Assembly (NCBI RefSeq): GCF_900236475.1
Contig: NZ_LT963352.1
Coordinates: 7,055,001-7,119,000 of the forward strand
Direction of reading: 5' to 3'
Source: Streptomyces chartreusis NRRL 3882
Lineage (GTDB): Bacteria; Actinomycetota; Actinomycetes; Streptomycetales; Streptomycetaceae
DNA: 64,000 bases
Part shown: positions 54,504-62,268 of the stretch, piece by piece
How the letters are laid out: the number at the start of each line of letters is the position of its first letter
Position numbering within the stretch: position 1 is the first letter of the stretch
Program-made: the position numbers and the translations under genes
The notes under the pieces: model-generated
What the model saw: only the letters and a program-made list of their open reading frames with translations
Told to the model about the DNA's origin: nothing
The model's database searches: none

Positions 54504-56105
54504 ATGTCCGGGACGACCACGGCCGCTGCGCTGCGCCGTCGGGCGGCCGGGGCCGGTGCCAACCGCTGGGTGGTCCTGGTCGTCCTCTGCGTCAGCCTGC
54601 TGCTGGTCGCCGTCGACGCCACCGTGCTGCACGTGGCGGTCCCCGCCGTCACCGAGGACCTGAAGCCCGGCGGGATAGAGCTGCTCTGGATCGTCGACGT
54701 CTATCCGCTCGTCTGCGCCTCGCTGCTGATCCTGTTCGGCACGCTGGGCGACCGCGTCGGCCGCCGAAGGGTCCTGCTCCTCGGGTACGCGCTGTTCGGC
54801 GTCGCCTCCGGCCTGGCGGCCCTGGCGGACAACGCCCAGGTACTGATCGTGGCGCGGGCGCTGCTCGGCGTGGGCGGCGCGATGATCATGCCGGCGACCC
54901 TGTCGATCCTGCGGCAGGTCTTCCCGGACCGGCGCGAGCGGGCGCTCGCGATCGGCATCTGGAGCGCCGTGGCCGCGGTGGGCGCGGCGGTCGGACCGCT
55001 GCTCGGCGGCTTCCTGCTGGAGCACTTCTGGTGGGGCTCGGTGTTCCTCGTCAACATCCCGTTGATGCTGGTCAGCCTCCCGGTCGGGCGACTGCTGCTG
55101 CCCGAGTCGAAGGGCGACGGCGAAGGGCCCTGGGACGTGGTCGGCGCGCTGATGGCGGCGATCGGGCTGTTCGGGATGGTGCTGGGCGTCAAGCGGCTCG
55201 GCGGCGGGGAGTCGGTGGGGAGCCTGCTCACCGTGCTGCCGCTGGTGGTGGGCGCCGCGCTGCTGGTCGCGTTCGTACGGCGGCAGCGGCGGCGGGCGCA
55301 TCCGCTGGTCGACCTCAGGATGTTCGCCCGGCCGGCGTTCAGCACGTCCGTCGGGTGCATCGTGCTGGCCATGCTCGCGCTGGTCGGGCTCGAACTGATC
55401 GCCGCGCAGTACCTCCAGCTGGTGCTCGGTCTGTCGCCGCTGGAGACGGGGCTGCGGCTGCTGCCGCTGACGTTCGCGGCGATGGCGGCCGGGCTGGCCG
55501 GGGCGCGGATGCTGCGGCGGTTCGGTCCGCGGCGGATGGTGTGCTTCGGGTTCTGTCTGACGGCGTTCGCGGTGGTGCTGCTGACGGCGCTGGGCCGGAC
55601 GGACGACTGCGCGCTGATGCTGACCGGGTTCGTGCTGCTCGGCTTCGGGCTGGAGACGACGCTGTTCGGGGCGTACGAGTCGATGCTGAGCGAGGCGCCG
55701 CAGGAGCAGGCCGGCGGGGCGGCGGCGATCGGGGAGACGTCGTACCAGCTGGGGGCGGGGATCGGGATCGCGCTGCTCGGCACGGTGATGAACGCGGCGT
55801 ACGCGCCCGGGCTGTCGGGCGTGCCGGGGGTGCCGGAGGCGGCGTCCTCCTCGGCGGGGCATTCGCTGGGGGAGGCGTACGAGGTTGCCGCGCAGCTGGG
55901 CGGGGTGGCGGGAGTTGCTCTGCGTCATGCCGCCCGGGATGCGTTCGTGCACGGGCTGCATGTGACGTTGCTGGTGAGTGCGGGGTTGTTGCTGCTCGGG
56001 GCGGTGATGGCGTTGCGTTTGCCGCGGGTCATGCAGTGTGAGGACGCTGGTGCGGTGGAGGTTCCTGCACCGAGGGACGCCGCGGAGTCCCGCGTCTCGG
56101 TGTGA
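54504..56105 (+). CDS. MFS transporter, DHA2 (14-TMS) drug exporter family
   Basis: 533 residues with 14 predicted membrane helices. DHA2 markers: LLLVAVDATVLHVAVPAV (motif D1), FGTLGDRVGRRRVLLLG (motif A), and ALLGVGGAMIMPATLSILRQ with SAVAAVGAAVGPLLGGFLLE (motif C, antiporter). Expected to export drugs or secondary metabolites using the proton gradient. ATG 54504 follows GGGAGGT. The leader is about 130 nt or more. Confidence 0.93.
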   Translation: MSGTTTAAALRRRAAGAGANRWVVLVVLCVSLLLVAVDATVLHVAVPAVTEDLKPGGIELLWIVDVYPLVCASLLILFGTLGDRVGRRRVLLLGYALFGVASGLAALADNAQVLIVARALLGVGGAMIMPATLSILRQVFPDRRERALAIGIWSAVAAVGAAVGPLLGGFLLEHFWWGSVFLVNIPLMLVSLPVGRLLLPESKGDGEGPWDVVGALMAAIGLFGMVLGVKRLGGGESVGSLLTVLPLVVGAALLVAFVRRQRRRAHPLVDLRMFARPAFSTSVGCIVLAMLALVGLELIAAQYLQLVLGLSPLETGLRLLPLTFAAMAAGLAGARMLRRFGPRRMVCFGFCLTAFAVVLLTALGRTDDCALMLTGFVLLGFGLETTLFGAYESMLSEAPQEQAGGAAAIGETSYQLGAGIGIALLGTVMNAAYAPGLSGVPGVPEAASSSAGHSLGEAYEVAAQLGGVAGVALRHAARDAFVHGLHVTLLVSAGLLLLGAVMALRLPRVMQCEDAGAVEVPAPRDAAESRVSV

Positions 56106-56198
56106 CGCCGGCGGCGAGGTGCCACCCGCGGGCGACCTCTGCTCCTCAGTTCGCAGCTACGGGTGGTGCGGGGGTGGGCAGGCGTCGTAGCGTCTTGG

Positions 56199-56211
56199 CT
56201 AGCAGTGCTAG
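56199..56211 (+). promoter_or_regulatory. Palindrome upstream of the acyl-CoA dehydrogenase gene
   Basis: CTAGCAGTGCTAG is a perfect palindrome with one central base, 25 bp before the ATG, followed by the AT-rich GTTAAAGAG. The position suits a repressor site over the transcription start. No factor can be named. Confidence 0.45.
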
Positions 56212-56236
56212 TTAAAGAGTTTCGGAGGGTGTTCGC

Positions 56237-57427
56237 ATGTCCGAGTCGTCCAAGCTTCCTCCCTTCGACCCCGCCGACCCCCTCGGGCTGGACGAACTCC
56301 TGGAACCGGAGGATCTCGGGATCAGGGACACCGTGCGGGCCTGGGCCGCGGACCGGGTGCTGCCGCATGTCGCCGAGTGGTATGAGAAGGGGGAGCTGCC
56401 GGAGATCCGGGAGCTCGCTCGGGAGCTCGGGGAGCTCGGCGCCCTGGGGATGTCCCTGAAGGGGTACGGCTGCGCCGGGGCGTCCGCCGTGCAGTACGGG
56501 CTCGCCTGCCTGGAGCTGGAGGCCGCCGACTCCGGGATCCGGTCCCTCGTCTCCGTGCAGGGCTCCCTCGCCATGTACGCGATCCACCGGTTCGGCAGTG
56601 AAGCGCAGAAGCAGCAGTGGCTGCCCCGAATGGCCGCCGGCGAGGTCATCGGGTGCTTCGGGCTGACCGAGCCCGACCACGGATCCGACCCGGCTTCCAT
56701 GCGGACGTACGCCAAGCGCGACGGCACGGACTGGGTCCTCAACGGCCGCAAGATGTGGATCACCAACGGGTCGGTCGCCGGCGTCGCCGTCGTGTGGGCG
56801 CAGACCGAGGACGGGATCCGCGGGTTCGTCGTGCCGACGGACAGCGCCGGGTTCTCCGCCCCCGAGATCAAGCACAAGTGGTCCCTCAGGGCCTCCGTCA
56901 CCAGCGAACTCGTCCTCGACGAGGTACGGCTGCCCGCCGACGCCGTACTGCCGGAGGGCACCGGCCTGCGCGGACCGCTCAGCTGTCTGTCGCACGCCCG
57001 GTACGGGATCGTCTGGGGCGCCATGGGCGCGGCCCGCAGTTGCTTCGAGGCCGCGGTCGACTACGCGAAGTCGCGGGAGCAGTTCGGGCGGCCCATCGGC
57101 GGCTTCCAGCTCACCCAGGCCAAACTCGCCGACATGGCGGTCGAACTGCACAAGGGAATTCTGCTCGCCCATCACCTGGGGCGGCGTATGGACGCCGGCC
57201 GCCTGCGTCCCGAGCAGGTCAGCTTCGGCAAGCTCAACAACGTACGAGAGGCGATCGAGATCTGCCGCACGGCCCGCACCATTCTCGGCGCCAACGGGAT
57301 CTCGCTCGAATACCCCGTGATGCGGCACGCGACCAACCTCGAGTCGGTGCTCACCTACGAGGGCACCGTCGAGATGCACCAGCTCGTGCTGGGCAAGGCG
57401 CTCACCGGACTCGACGCCTTCCGGTGA
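56237..57427 (+). CDS. gcdH: Acyl-CoA dehydrogenase, glutaryl-CoA dehydrogenase type
   Basis: 396 residues, FAD enzyme. Blocks: CFGLTEPDHGSDPASMRTYA (flavin and substrate site), WITNGSVAGVAVVWAQ, QFGRPIGGFQLTQAKLADM, and YEGTVEMHQLVLGKAL, whose Glu375 matches the catalytic base of glutaryl-CoA dehydrogenase. This points to decarboxylating oxidation of glutaryl-CoA in lysine or tryptophan breakdown, but close relatives act on other acyl-CoAs. ATG 56237; monocistronic, ending at a terminator. Confidence 0.9.
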   Translation: MSESSKLPPFDPADPLGLDELLEPEDLGIRDTVRAWAADRVLPHVAEWYEKGELPEIRELARELGELGALGMSLKGYGCAGASAVQYGLACLELEAADSGIRSLVSVQGSLAMYAIHRFGSEAQKQQWLPRMAAGEVIGCFGLTEPDHGSDPASMRTYAKRDGTDWVLNGRKMWITNGSVAGVAVVWAQTEDGIRGFVVPTDSAGFSAPEIKHKWSLRASVTSELVLDEVRLPADAVLPEGTGLRGPLSCLSHARYGIVWGAMGAARSCFEAAVDYAKSREQFGRPIGGFQLTQAKLADMAVELHKGILLAHHLGRRMDAGRLRPEQVSFGKLNNVREAIEICRTARTILGANGISLEYPVMRHATNLESVLTYEGTVEMHQLVLGKALTGLDAFR

Positions 57428-57440
57428 ACCGTGCGCGGGG

Positions 57441-57463
57441 GCAGGGCCGGTGAGCGGCCCTGC
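57441..57463. terminator. Bidirectional terminator
   Basis: GCAGGGCCG/CGGCCCTGC, 9-bp stem and 5-nt loop, fills the 37-bp gap between the convergent dehydrogenase and SepF-like genes. Confidence 0.75.
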
Positions 57464-57464
57464 C

Positions 57465-57902
57465 TCAGCTCTGGTTGAAGAAGCCGTCCGTGCGGTGCGC
57501 GGCCGGGTCGCCGTTCACGATCTCCGTGTTGGCGGGGGTCAGCAGGAACACGCGGGTCGACACCCGCTCGATCGAACCGCGCAGGCCGAAGATCAGTCCG
57601 GCCGCGAAGTCGACCACGCGCTTGGCGTCGCCGGCGTCCATGGCCGTGAGGTTCATGATGACCGGCACGCCCTCGCGGAACAGCTCGCCGATGGCGCGCG
57701 CGTCCCGGAAGCTGTCCGGGGTCACCGTGCCGATGCGGCGACCCCTCTCCTCGGCGACGTCCGAGGCCACCTTGACGCGCGGATCGGTGACCCAGGCCTC
57801 CCCGGGCTCGGTCCCGTCGGAGTAGTCGTCGTCGTAGTAACGCTCGTCTTCGTTGTCGTCGACGAGGCCAAGCCAGGCACTTGCCTTGCGTACCGATCCC
57901 AT
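57465..57902 (-). CDS. SepF-like cell division protein
   Basis: 145 residues. The N-terminal segment MGSVRKASAWLGLVDD is the membrane-targeting amphipathic helix, then an acidic linker (ERYYDDDYSDGTEPGE) and the SepF core (FRDARAIGELFREGVPVIMN, AKRVVDFAAGLIFGLRGSIE, FLLTP). SepF tethers FtsZ to the membrane. Streptomyces have several copies; the absence of ftsZ or ylmD/ylmE neighbours suggests this is an Sfl-type paralogue, not the dcw-cluster sepF. Confidence 0.92.
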   Translation of the reverse strand: MGSVRKASAWLGLVDDNEDERYYDDDYSDGTEPGEAWVTDPRVKVASDVAEERGRRIGTVTPDSFRDARAIGELFREGVPVIMNLTAMDAGDAKRVVDFAAGLIFGLRGSIERVSTRVFLLTPANTEIVNGDPAAHRTDGFFNQS

Positions 57903-58190
57903 GGACGCCTCCTCTCACAGCGGTCTTTCTGCTTTCCGCATCCCTATGGTCGTCCATGATGCGGATGGCGCGCCAAGTGGATAGACGCCGCACGGGGGGT
58001 TTGTGACGGTACTGGTGCACAGCGAATCCGTCGAGAGTCCGTGTTTCCCAAGGGCCTTGTCGTAAACGACTGCTGACTGTGAGTGAAATACGATTCTTCG
58101 CGGCGTACGGGTGATGAGCGGTGCGTACGGGTGAACGCGGTGGCCGATACCATGCGGCGCCAAACGTCGTACGGAGCACGGGGGACATCG

Positions 58191-59420
58191 GTGTTCGGAA
58201 TGGTCAGGCCCTGTCGGCACCGGCTCGGGGAGAGCCTCACGGCCCAGTGGATGGCGCATTTGTGTGGGCTGTGTCTCGCGTTGCGCGGGGAGCACGGACA
58301 GCTCGCGCGCATCGTGACGAACTATGACGGGCTTCTCGTCTCGGTGTTGACGGAGGCTCAGGCGGGCCGGGCGACCGGAACGTCGAGCGGTGCGGGGCGG
58401 CGTACGGCGGGGCCGTGTCCGTTGCGCGGGATGCGTACCGCGTCCGTCGCGCACGGTGAGGGAGCCCGGCTCGCGGCCGCCGTGTCGCTGGTGCTCGCCT
58501 CCGCCAAGGTGCGCGACCACGTCGCCGACGGCGATGGACTGCTGGCCCGCGCGCCGGTCGCGCGCGCCGCGCGCCGGGTCGCCTCGGGCTGGGACCGCGC
58601 CGGGGCGCGCACCGGCTCCGCCGTCGGATTCGACACGGCCGTCCTGGTCGACGCCGTGGACCGGCAGAGCGGCATCGAGGCGCTCGCCGGACCCGGCACG
58701 CCGATCCTGGTGGTCACCGAGCCGACCGAGACCGCGACGGCCGCCGCCTTCGCGCACACGGCGGTCCTCGCCGGCCGGCCGCACAACGCCGGGCCGCTCG
58801 CCGAGGCCGGCCGGCTCTTCGGCCGGCTGGCCCACCTGCTGGATGCCGTGGAGGACCTGCACGCTGACGCTGCGTCAGGCGCGTGGAACCCGATCGCCGC
58901 GACCGGCACCTCCCTCGCGGAGGCCCGACGGCTCGCCGACGACGCGGTGCACGGGGTGGGGCTCGCCCTGCGTGACACCGAGTTCGCCGACGCGAAGCTC
59001 GTGCATCTGCTGTTGGTGCACGAACTACGGCGCTCGGTGGACCGGGCGTTCGGCACGGTGCCGGTGTGCGCGTCACATCAGGGCGGGCCGTACGGACAGC
59101 AGCCGCCTCAGGGTCCGTACGGCCAGGGGCCGCACGGCTCTGCGCAGAATCCGTATGCGGGCGGTGGCGGAAACCCCTACGCAGGTGGGGGAGGGGGGTA
59201 CGGCGATGGTGGTCTCGGCGGTGGCGCGCCGGTGCCCCAGCCGCCCCGGGGGCGACGCGGGTTCTGGGCCGGCTGCGGGATGTTCTGGCTGCTGTGCTGC
59301 ACCTGCAAGCTGTGCTGTGCCAAGGAATACGAGGGGCCGTGGTCCCGCAAGAAGCGCGAGGGCTGCTGCCGGGATTGCGACTGCGACGGATGCGACTGCT
59401 GCTGCCCCTGCGACGGCTGA
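58191..59420 (+). CDS. DUF5685 family protein with cysteine-rich C-terminus
   Basis: 409 residues from GTG 58191 (MFGMVRPCRHRLGESLTAQW), with GGGGGA 6 nt upstream. The N-terminal ~300 residues are helical with conserved Cys (VRPC, HLCGLCLALR) and the NYDGLLVSVLTEAQ block that defines DUF5685. A Gly/Pro/Gln-Tyr linker (GPYGQQPPQGPYGQ) leads to a tail holding 15 cysteines in the last ~50 residues. Function unknown; the tail may bind metal or be lipidated. Only the family is recognised. Confidence 0.87.
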   Translation: MFGMVRPCRHRLGESLTAQWMAHLCGLCLALRGEHGQLARIVTNYDGLLVSVLTEAQAGRATGTSSGAGRRTAGPCPLRGMRTASVAHGEGARLAAAVSLVLASAKVRDHVADGDGLLARAPVARAARRVASGWDRAGARTGSAVGFDTAVLVDAVDRQSGIEALAGPGTPILVVTEPTETATAAAFAHTAVLAGRPHNAGPLAEAGRLFGRLAHLLDAVEDLHADAASGAWNPIAATGTSLAEARRLADDAVHGVGLALRDTEFADAKLVHLLLVHELRRSVDRAFGTVPVCASHQGGPYGQQPPQGPYGQGPHGSAQNPYAGGGGNPYAGGGGGYGDGGLGGGAPVPQPPRGRRGFWAGCGMFWLLCCTCKLCCAKEYEGPWSRKKREGCCRDCDCDGCDCCCPCDG

Positions 59421-59673
59421 CCCGCCCCCTGTGAAGGGCGTGCTGCTGCCCCCGGGCGCGCTCGCCTGCCGTTTCGCGGCTTTGTGACAGGTGGTTCAGA
59501 AGGGCACGGCCGAAAGGCCCTCTTGCGCCTACCGGCCGTTCGGCCGAATACTCCCCCACAGCGCTTGTCAGGGGCACGGCGGATTCGGAATCCGGGCCGC
59601 CTCGCCCCGGACTGCGCCTCACGGGCCCGAAACCCCACGAGGGCCCCCGACTTCCTTTGTGGAGGAACGAAAA

Positions 59674-60579
59674 GTGAGGATCAAGCGCACCACCCCCCGC
59701 AGTGGCATTTCGAGACGGACCCGGCTGATCGCCGTTTCCACCGGCCTCGTTGCCGCCGCCGCGATCGCGATCCCCAGCGCGAACGCGTCCGACACCCCCG
59801 CCACCTTCAGCGCCACCGAGCTCAAGAGCGCCAGCGGCTCGATCCTGAAGGCCGACATCCCGGGCACCGCCTGGGCCGTCGACAGCAAGACCAACCGCGT
59901 GCTCCTGACCGTCGACAGCACGGTCAGCCAGGCCGAGATAGCGAAGATCAAGCAGCAGGCCGGCGCCAACGCCGACGCACTCACGATCAAGCGCACCCCC
60001 GGCAAGTTCAACAAGCTCATCCAGGGCGGCGACGCCATCTATGCGAGTAGCTGGCGCTGCTCCCTCGGCTTCAACGTCCGTGCCGGCAACGGCACCGAAT
60101 ACTTCCTGACCGCCGGTCACTGCACCGACGGCGCGGGCACCTGGTACTCCAACTCCGCCCGCACCACGGTCATCGGCTCGACCGCCGGCTCCAGCTTCCC
60201 GGGCAACGACTACGGCCTCGTCCGCTACAGCGGCTCCGTCAGCCGTCCCGGCACCGCGAACGGCGTGGACATCACGCGCGCGGCCACCCCGAGCGTGGGC
60301 ACGACCGTCATCCGCGACGGCTCCACGACCGGTACGCACAGCGGCCGTGTCACCGCCCTCAACGCCACCGTGAACTACGGCGGCGGGGACATCGTCTCCG
60401 GCCTGATCCAGACCAACGTCTGCGCCGAGCCCGGTGACTCCGGCGGTTCGCTCTACGGCAGCAACGGCGTCGCGTACGGTCTGACCTCCGGCGGCAGCGG
60501 CAACTGCTCCTCCGGCGGTACGACGTTCTTCCAGCCGGTCACGGAGGCCCTGAGCGCCTACGGGGTCAGCGTGTACTAG
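59674..60579 (+). CDS. Secreted S1 serine protease, streptogrisin type (A)
   Basis: 301 residues. Signal peptide (residues 1-~38, twin basic then IAVSTGLVAAAAIAIPSANA), a short alpha-lytic-type prodomain (~39-115), and a mature chymotrypsin-fold protease starting near IQGGDAI. Triad His149 (TAGHC), Asp179 (NDYGLV) and Ser256 (GDSGGS), and the disulfide cysteines are present. The prodomain folds the enzyme and is then cleaved. GTG 59674 follows GGAGG. Own terminator. Confidence 0.95.
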   Translation: MRIKRTTPRSGISRRTRLIAVSTGLVAAAAIAIPSANASDTPATFSATELKSASGSILKADIPGTAWAVDSKTNRVLLTVDSTVSQAEIAKIKQQAGANADALTIKRTPGKFNKLIQGGDAIYASSWRCSLGFNVRAGNGTEYFLTAGHCTDGAGTWYSNSARTTVIGSTAGSSFPGNDYGLVRYSGSVSRPGTANGVDITRAATPSVGTTVIRDGSTTGTHSGRVTALNATVNYGGGDIVSGLIQTNVCAEPGDSGGSLYGSNGVAYGLTSGGSGNCSSGGTTFFQPVTEALSAYGVSVY

Positions 60580-60613
60580 GCCGGTCCCGGTCGGCAGCAG
60601 GCTGAGTTCTGTT

Positions 60614-60650
60614 CCCCCGCACGCATCGCGTGCGGGGGTCTCTCCGTTTT
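60614..60650 (+). terminator. Protease A terminator
   Basis: CCCCCGCACGC/GCGTGCGGGGG, perfect 11-bp stem with a 3-nt loop, followed by TCTCTCCGTTTT; 34 nt behind the stop. Confidence 0.88.
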
Positions 60651-60739
60651 ATGCGGGGGTTCTTCCGTTTTGTTGGGGTTGTCGTGGGCTGACCGGACAG
60701 ATGATTTTCAGCCATGGCCAGACCTCACAGAGTGGGCAC

Positions 60740-60759
60740 ACATTACTCACGCGTAATGT
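60740..60759 (+). promoter_or_regulatory. Inverted repeat ACATTAC-N6-GTAATGT
   Basis: Perfect 7-bp arms and a 6-nt spacer, about 220 bp upstream of the second protease start. Operator-like. Confidence 0.5.
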
Positions 60760-60802
60760 TTGCACTGTGAACGCGCGTGAAGCGGGTGGGAGTTGGGTCC
60801 GA

Positions 60803-60822
60803 TTTGACCGTGCACGGTCAAA
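60803..60822 (+). promoter_or_regulatory. Perfect 20-bp palindrome (TTTGACCGTG and complement)
   Basis: Uninterrupted symmetric site 156 bp upstream of the protease start. Length and symmetry are typical of a dimeric repressor operator. Which family binds is unknown. Confidence 0.6.
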
Positions 60823-60977
60823 ATGAGGGGGCGTGCGGTCGGCAATCTACGCGCGTCCTGAACTCGACCTTGTGTGCCCCCCGTCGTCCTCGGAATAGTG
60901 GGCGCTCGTCAACAAAGCCTTCCGGTTCGCGAGGTCCCCACAACCTCTCGGGCCGACCCCCCACAGGAGGACGTGAG

Positions 60978-62060
60978 TTGAAGCACCGACGCATACCCAA
61001 GCGGCGTGCAGCCGTGGCAGGTGCGGGTATCGCCGCACTGGTCGCCGCGGGAGTCACCTTCCAGACTGCGAACGCGAGCGAGACCCCGGAGGCCTCCGCG
61101 CCCCGGACCCTGTCGGTCACGGCGGCCGGAAAGCTCGCCTCGACGCTGGCCGAGGACCTGGGCGCCGACGCGGCGGGCACGTACTACGACACGAAGAGCA
61201 AGAACCTCGTGGTGAACGTGCTCGACGAGGCCGCGGCCGAGGCCGTCGAGAAGGCCGGAGCCAAGGCGAGAGTCGTGGCGAACTCGCTCGCCGAACTGAA
61301 GAGCGCCCGCGGCACGCTGAAGCAGGACGCGACGATCCCGGGCACCTCCTGGGTGACCGACCCGACGACCAACAAGATCGTCGTCACCGCCGACCGTACG
61401 GTGTCCAAGGCCGAGTGGGCGAAGCTGACGAAGGTCGTCGACGGGCTCGGTGCGAAGGCCGAACTCAAGCGGACGAAGGGCGAGTACAAGCCCTTCATCG
61501 CCGGTGGCGACGCGATCACCGGTGGCAGTGGCCGCTGCTCGCTCGGCTTCAACGTGGTCAAGGGCGGCGAGCCGTTCTTCCTGACCGCCGGGCACTGCAC
61601 CGAGGGCATCTCGACGTGGTCGGACTCCAGCGGCAAGGAGATCGGCACCAACGCGGACTCCAGCTTCCCGGGCAACGACTACGGGCTGGTCAAGTACACC
61701 GCGGACGTGGCTCACCCGAGTGAGGTGAACCTCTACAACGGCTCGACGCAGAAGATCACGGGTGCCGCCGAGGCGACGGTCGGCATGGAGGTCACGCGGA
61801 GCGGTTCGACGACCCAGGTGCACGACGGGAAGGTCACGGGGCTGGACGCCACCGTGAACTACGGCAACGGCGACATCGTGAACGGTCTGATCCAGACCGA
61901 CGTGTGCGCGGAGCCCGGTGACAGTGGTGGCTCGCTCTTCTCGGGCAGCAACGCGATCGGGCTGACGTCCGGTGGCAGTGGTGACTGCACGTCCGGTGGG
62001 GAGACGTTCTTCCAGCCTGTGACGGAGGCGCTGTCGGCGACCGGGACCGAGATCGGCTGA
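60978..62060 (+). CDS. Secreted S1 serine protease, streptogrisin type (B), long prodomain
   Basis: 360 residues; paralogue of the previous gene with a prodomain longer by about 55 residues. Signal peptide 1-~33 (KHRRIPKRRAAVAGAGIAAL), prodomain to ~173 and mature enzyme from IAGGDAI. Triad His206, Asp234, Ser316, with matching disulfide cysteines. TTG 60978 is chosen because AGGAGG lies 7 nt upstream and the signal peptide then starts correctly. A separate control region and terminator make it independently regulated. Confidence 0.94.
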   Translation: MKHRRIPKRRAAVAGAGIAALVAAGVTFQTANASETPEASAPRTLSVTAAGKLASTLAEDLGADAAGTYYDTKSKNLVVNVLDEAAAEAVEKAGAKARVVANSLAELKSARGTLKQDATIPGTSWVTDPTTNKIVVTADRTVSKAEWAKLTKVVDGLGAKAELKRTKGEYKPFIAGGDAITGGSGRCSLGFNVVKGGEPFFLTAGHCTEGISTWSDSSGKEIGTNADSSFPGNDYGLVKYTADVAHPSEVNLYNGSTQKITGAAEATVGMEVTRSGSTTQVHDGKVTGLDATVNYGNGDIVNGLIQTDVCAEPGDSGGSLFSGSNAIGLTSGGSGDCTSGGETFFQPVTEALSATGTEIG

Positions 62061-62080
62061 GTTCTGGTTCCGGGTTCGTG

Positions 62081-62115
62081 AAGTCCCGCCCCTCGTGTGA
62101 GGGGCGGGACTTTCG
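62081..62115 (+). terminator. Protease B terminator
   Basis: AAGTCCCGCCCCTC/GAGGGGCGGGACTT, perfect 14-bp stem with loop GTGT, 20 nt after the stop, followed by TCG. Confidence 0.88.
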
Positions 62116-62191
62116 TGTGTGCGGCATGCCTCGCGGCTGTGTTTGCGCAGGTGGGGCGGGGTCGAGCGGATGTCGCACATGTATTCGAGAA

Positions 62192-62234
62192 TTGGTCTAT
62201 GGTGGGGGTGAGGTAGCTGGGAACAGATGTTCGA
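62192..62234 (+). promoter_or_regulatory. Promoter with SOS (LexA) box-like site for dnaE2
   Basis: -35 TTGGTC (62192-62197), 16-bp spacer, -10 TAGCTG (62214-62219). Directly adjoining at 62219-62234 is GGGAACAGATGTTCGA, matching 10 of 12 defined bases of the actinobacterial SOS box TCGAAC-N4-GTTCGA. LexA there would block the transcription start. Confidence 0.65.
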
Positions 62235-62268
62235 GAGCCGGTGTGGTTCACGAGTGCGGGAGGTGCGT

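Larger units (their letters stand above)
60651..60977. other. Control region of the second protease gene
   Basis: About 330 bp with no gene but several palindromes: ACATTACTCACGCGTAATGT (60740-60759; 7-bp arms, 6-nt centre) and a perfect 20-bp palindrome at 60803-60822 (TTTGACCGTG and its complement). TGGCCAGACC near 60716 is one mismatch from the AdpA consensus TGGCSNGWWY. No -10/-35 pair is certain. Confidence 0.55.
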
